Under the pieces are notes generated by a model, which was not told the DNA's origin, did not search any database, and was given only the letters and a program-made list of their open reading frames with translations. This document shows, piece after piece, positions 58,734 to 64,000 of a stretch of DNA of 64,000 bases. Each line of letters starts with the position of its first letter. Position 1 is the first letter of the stretch. A program made the translations under genes and the position numbers. Source of the DNA: Struthio camelus (lineage: Eukaryota > Chordata > Aves > Struthioniformes > Struthionidae); the NCBI RefSeq assembly GCF_040807025.1, contig NC_090982.1:86553463-86617462 (forward strand). Reading direction: 5' to 3'.

Positions 58734-61700
58734 GTATTTATAACTCTGCCAAATATTTGCAACTGGTAGTGTTGCTATGCTCAAGTTGAGGAGTTTTTAC
58801 AAATACTCCCTTTGCATATAAAATTTTCACATAAATAACTGTAGTTTAGGCCTCCTGTCGGAGGTGAGTCACTCTTAACAAATTGATTCATTTGAAACTC
58901 CAAAGTGTGAGTCCTAGGTTTGCATACCTGTTCCCTGCATCACAGAAGTTTTGAAAGTATGCTCCGGTGCTCTTTAGGCAAATGGAAAGTAATCTTTCCT
59001 AATGCGTTCCTCCAAATGTGTTTTCAAAGGCAGATTATTCTGATGAGAGCGTATTTCTGCTAGTAGAAATACACCTACAGGAGGAATTCCACCTACGTTT
59101 AGCTGGATCTATTTCTCCAATGACTTTATTTGTGCAGTGTAAGTGACCTCCAGGCCAACTTTAAATCTCTCTCCCCTTCCTCAAAACTAGTTAGAATTTG
59201 GAGTTTCCCACATTTTAGCTCAATTTTCTGTTCAAAAATTAAATGAGTGCTTTTGAAAAGTCAGTCCTAGATATGTTTCCTTTAGCATGGGTTCCTGAAA
59301 GCTGAAATACTTCATGGCTTTCTAATAAACACTGAAAACTTTGGCAGGTGTAAGTGCAGCTGCTAGAGCTTATGCTTGTGCTTTTGTTGAATTGATGCTA
59401 ATGCAGATGGAAAATGAATTTGTTTTAATTTACCGTTTACCTCCCTGCTTTAAATCTGGAATAATGAAGCTATAAAAGTGAAAACAATGCCGCTCTTTAA
59501 AAATCTCTCAATTGTAAATGATGTACCACTTTGCACTATCTGTTCTTACGCATTGGCAATCTTGACCCAGACCGAGCTGGTGGAATGAGAAAGTTAAATC
59601 CTGCGTGTAATTTACTGTACTCTTCACGTTCTCTTCAGTAAAAGTGTGTGTGGCTGTAACGAAGCAGCAATTTTTGAAGAAGAATAAAAGGAGTGTGATT
59701 TCCTAATATTTGTCTGAACTGGTCAAAGTGAATTGGAAGTCTTACCCTTCTAACAGGCTCTTACTTATTTTATCTTAGTGCTACCACTTTAACTCCGAAC
59801 TGAATTACACCAATGTTAATGTTTTGTAACAGTATTTCAAATACACGTATATGGTCTGCGGAGGAACACTTTGATTTCTTTAAAAATTAAAGCAGATCCT
59901 GACCGGAAAGGCTGCAGACTTGAACAACATGACATTTGGAGCAGAAAGTCACTGATCTCTATGACTTCTCTCTTAAAAAAGTGGTGTAAAAAAGCTAGAG
60001 GAGTCTGCAGACTGCAGCAGTGTGCTCTTTCCACCCAGAGATTGTTTTTCTTTTGTAAGATAATATGCTGGACATTAGCAATAATAGCGGGTGCAAAGAG
60101 CTTAATATCACCCTCTGCTTTATGTAGTCAAAAGCTGAATAGTCTTCAGCTACTGTATGCCTTCCTACAGCGAGAGGACAACATCTTTTGCTGTCTCGAG
60201 CATGAGCAGCGCTGCGTTGCTCAGCTGCCTGTCCGTCAGCATTGGAACAACTGCAAATTTGTACCTGCAAGCCGTTCACAGTTGTGATGTGAAATTCAGG
60301 AAACAACTTCAAGGCTTTGTAGAGATCCACTGGACACTGTGTGCAAATGGCAAAACCGAAGAATGGAAATGATAGCAAAGGAAAGTCCAAAAGCCTATGC
60401 AGCCTAAAATGTATGTAACCAAGGCTACAGCTCATCTTCCTTGGGTGCTGGATCCTACCTCTTAGGATAGGGTTTATGCATCCTAGAGGTAAATAAGGTT
60501 TGGCATTCCTGTGGTTGGTTAATTGCTGTGAATTCAGGAAAATCCTCAATTCCCATTCAAATCAAGGAGGGTGCGGATAGGTGGTACGGGCGAACCAATG
60601 TCCCAGTTTGCTGCCGCTGAGGGGAGGAGGCTCGTTCCTCCGTGCCCTGCCTTCCCAGTGCCCTCCGTGGCCACGTGGTGCGGCGCCCTGTGCCAGGTCT
60701 GCTGCTTGCCTGGCTGAGCAGCCAGTAATTCAACTTGCTAACTCAGAAGAAAACTCCCTACTGGGCTAATTTGCAGCGGGATTATGGAGTTGAATTGTCT
60801 TGCTGTGTGACTAGTGCAAGAGCTGAATGAAGGAGGGAGCAGAAGTGCGTGGCCAGAACTGGAGAGCTGCCTTTGGGCTTCCCTTTTTTGAGTAGGAGGC
60901 AAGCCAGCAGATTGGCTCAGTCGTACCACACCACTACATCCTAAATAAATTCTGATGAGAGCAATTTTCTTTTGGATAATAAGAGCAAGGAGAAAAATGT
61001 ATCTAATTGAGGCAGTAGGCCAGATCTGCTCCAAGTATTAGGTCTGGGTCCTTTCTTCTGTTGCAGAGAGCTGACATTAGTGCATTTTTGATGGCAATTT
61101 GCTCTCTACAGGCGGTCAAAGCAGCACGCCGGGCTCTCTATCTCTTTTCATGTAAAGTGGGAAGAGATGTTGCAAGTTACCTAGTCTATACTCAGGGCCA
61201 GATATGGCTGCCATTTTTTAAAGACAGTTTCTTTGTGTATGCTTGTGAACAAAGTTATGTGAAATTCCTGTTTATTTTGGATTTTTTTTTTGGTAATTGT
61301 AATCAAATTATAGTTTCCTCCCTTTTGTCAGGCCCGTGTGGCTCTACTTCCTATGGTCCCCTTTTCTCTTCTCTGTACATATGGCTGGATACTGAATGAT
61401 TTTAAAAACCTGACCACTAGGGAGACTTGAATTAAATTAATAGAATTATGTGTGCCAGTAAGGACAGAAGAACCTGGACCATAAAATGCTTATTTTCCCT
61501 ATTGATGGGTTCATCTTTCCATTAAGCATTTGTTAGTTGTTGGAGAGTGAGGCTCCTTTGGGTTCAAGCATATCTGCCTGAAAGTATTTTGTTTGACAGC
61601 GAGTAAGTAATGTGATAATATACTAGAAAGCTTGTTAGGGTCACAGATGGAGGTTTGGGCAATCTCTTTTTATTTGCACAGCTTCTCAAATGGAGAGAAA

Positions 61701-63666
61701 TCTGAGATCCTTGATTTCCCTTTTTAGTTTAGTCTTTAAACGCATTCAAAGTTAAAAATACTTCACTCTGGAGAGAAAAAAAAAAAAAAGACATGACAAC
61801 CTGTGTAGCTCAGAAGTCAGTATTCTTATTTTAATCTTAATAGGCATGTCAAGGTCCAAAGGATGAATTTCTCCCATACGCAAGCAAATATTGCATAGCA
61901 CAGATTAAAATTTCCAGCTGTGCAAATTGCCCTTTGAATAGCACAAGCTGCCCTCAGAGGCTCAGGTAACATTTCCTGCCCTTTAAAGCGTTGTAGGCCA
62001 AGTAAAATAGTCTCTAGCATTTAGTACTCTTGTCAAGTAGCTGGCTGCTGCTGGCTGATGTGCAACGATTGCATGTGGATTTGGTGTTGCAGCAAATGAA
62101 GAGATCTAATTAAAGGTCTAATCCTGTAGAACCTGAGTTACCCTCAGCTCCTAAATCAAAATAACTTGAAGGGCTGCTCCTGCTGGATGCTGACGGCCTG
62201 GCACTTCAGAGGGGGTCTCCTGTCTCGTCCTGTGTTTCGTTCTGTGAGGGTTGCATAATACACAAATAGGGATTTTTATGGTGCCTAGCTATCTGTGGGG
62301 GAGAGAAAGGGGAAAGCAGGGAGGAATTCTGCTTTTCTGACTCTCCCCTTTCCTCTCCTCATTGTCTGAGAAAATTAGAAAATATCTGGCATGACTACCT
62401 TCACAACTCTCTCATGCCAAAATGCAAAAGGACTCTTGTTGAGCTAAAGAAATAAAACATTACGGGCTTTCATTTCTGAAAGTGATACTGTGGAGATGTA
62501 TGCCTGCCATCAAGGTCAGGAGAGTTTGGGGGCAATGGGGGCTTTTAAGCAATTCTGATTATTTATATGTAAGTAAAGATTTGTGAGCTTTAAAAGCTTG
62601 GGTTTTGGGGTTTTTTTAAATTTTTCTACTTGAAGATTTCCCTTAGTTTGCTTTCTTTTCAGCTGGTACCAGCAGAGGGACTGCAAAAGGAGCTTATTAT
62701 ATTACGGGAAAGAGGAGGAGGGAGAAAATAATATGTAAAGATTTTTTTTAACACCACAGATGTTATGCAGTTTTACATATAGTTGCTAACTCAATTGATA
62801 AACATGAGGCTAAATCTCTTGTCTGTTGGGCTCTGCATGAACTTGCAAAAAAAGCTCATGAACTGGTGACCCAAAGCTCAAAAACATGTAGCTGTTCCAA
62901 GGGTGGCACAGTCTTTGTAGGGTATGGATTCCGCTTTCAGCACATCTCCTATGCAGCCTGTCATCAAGTCTGGGCTCCAAATCCAGCTGGGGAAAGGAAT
63001 TTCTGATGTTAGAGGTGGTTCAGTTTTTGATAACTACTATCCAGACCACATATGTGACTATTTGTCTGTCTGTGCTGAAGAAGCGGAATACATAATCTTC
63101 ATTTAGAAGCTTTTTTTTTAATAGACTTTTAAAATAATTTTCTATTACTGAATTATGTTCATTTATGAGGAAAAATATATTAATTATTTACCTAGTACGT
63201 TTTCATTCTATAAATCTAATTTCTGGCAAGACAATAGGACTCACTGAAATCGGTGGTTTGGCATGTCACTAGAACAACTTAATGCATTTTTTATTAATAA
63301 TAAAAATATATTGATTGGGATCTTGAGATAAAACAAGCTGCAGAAGTTTGATCAAAGTAACGTTTTTGGGTGGGGGAGGAATGCTAAAATATAACAGGTT
63401 AACTTGATCTCACTGCTACAGGTATTTTATATTTCAAAAATAAGTTTAAGTTCAAGGGAGTTTTGGTAGCTGGAAAAAGTACCGTTTTGCTGGACACGGT
63501 ATTTCTGCAGGCTTTCAAATTTGCCATAATAGCCTACAGATGTCCTTCCTAGTACTAATTGTTCCTATAGGTGTTAGGAGCTATAGGAGATACTAGCTCA
63601 GCATCTTTCATGGTGAAGTTTCTACGTGGTAGTTAATAACAGTCCTCTAACAACTCTTCCTTGCAG
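58734..63666. other. Intergenic DNA downstream of ELAC1
   Basis: No known coding exon. A 184-codon minus-strand frame (59995-60549) and a 138-codon plus-strand frame (59871-60287) overlap each other and match no family. A short GC-richer patch lies at 60570-60720. SMAD4, expected next by synteny, is not seen. Confidence 0.5.
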
Positions 63667-63876
63667 ATTCAACTGAATCCTTCATTCGCGTGTCGGTGCA
63701 GTCTGTTACGTGATCTTGCCGGGCGTCACCAGCGGCTGCTGTGCCCAGCGATGCTGCTGGAACATCTGGAGGCTCAGATGAAGCTTGCTGCAACCGAGAT
63801 CCTACGGTGGCTCTGGCAGGAGCGGCTTACTGAGCATGTCACTGAAATCCCACATTTCAGCTTCTCCACCTGTTAG
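63667..63876 (+). other. Exon-like GC-rich segment of unknown status
   Basis: 210 bases start after the acceptor TCTTCCTTGCAG and end at TGTTAG|GTAGGG. The segment is richer in GC and CpG than the AT-rich DNA around it. A frame is open through it and stops exactly at its last codon. No known domain. It could be a non-coding 5' exon of the next gene (SMAD4 by synteny) or chance. Confidence 0.2.
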
Positions 63877-64000
63877 GTAGGGATATTATTACAATTGCTT
63901 TGTGCACTTAAATATTCCTATGTATAAACACAAATAGTTACCCCATCAGCTTGAAGTGCTTGAAGTCAAGTCTGACTGCCTCAGATCTTTCTGTCTGCTC

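Noticed and set aside
59995-60549. 184-codon minus-strand frame as a gene
   Set aside because: No recognisable domain, and an overlapping plus-strand frame covers the same bases. Chance is the simplest explanation.
58734-64000. SMAD4 coding exons
   Set aside because: No segment translates to the SMAD4 N-terminal MH1 domain. The gene is expected further right.

Overview
This window is avian nuclear DNA. Two things show this: several copies of the CR1 LINE, with the 3' end typical of birds, and two vertebrate genes split by GT-AG introns, ME2 and ELAC1. Both genes are on the plus strand. ME2-ELAC1-SMAD4 is the order on human 18q, and in chicken the block is on the Z chromosome. A Z location here is inferred from that synteny and is not visible in the sequence. 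The species cannot be named from the sequence alone.

Layout. Positions 1-12330 have no gene I recognise. They hold two CR1 copies (2410-3128, old; 3975-5075, younger, with much of a reverse transcriptase frame still readable), a CR1 tail at 9930, and several sharp inverted repeats (7508, 9127, 9439). A CpG island at about 12330-13960 is the likely ME2 promoter. ME2 has 15 coding exons between 19958 and 44806. All joins keep frame and give 578 residues, against 584 in human. Its 3' UTR and spacer run to about 50600. A second CpG island (about 50620-53360) is the likely ELAC1 promoter and contains a 1.3 kb G-rich minisatellite (51390-52677). ELAC1 has three coding exons (54673-58229) giving 364 residues, followed by a polyadenylation signal at 58728. 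From there to 64000 I see no known coding exon. SMAD4, expected next, is not reached.

Function. ME2 is the mitochondrial NAD-dependent malic enzyme, which converts malate to pyruvate. ELAC1 is the short-form RNase Z family phosphodiesterase, a tRNA 3'-end repair enzyme of the cytosol. They are neighbours by conserved synteny and share no pathway.

I found no clear undescribed system. The points most worth a second look are the promoter minisatellite with open frames in all three minus-strand frames, ME2 substitutions at residues reported to form the human exo site, a tail-to-tail CR1 structure in ME2 intron 12, a MITE-like inverted repeat at 9439-9561, and three exon-like segments with good splice sites but no known gene.
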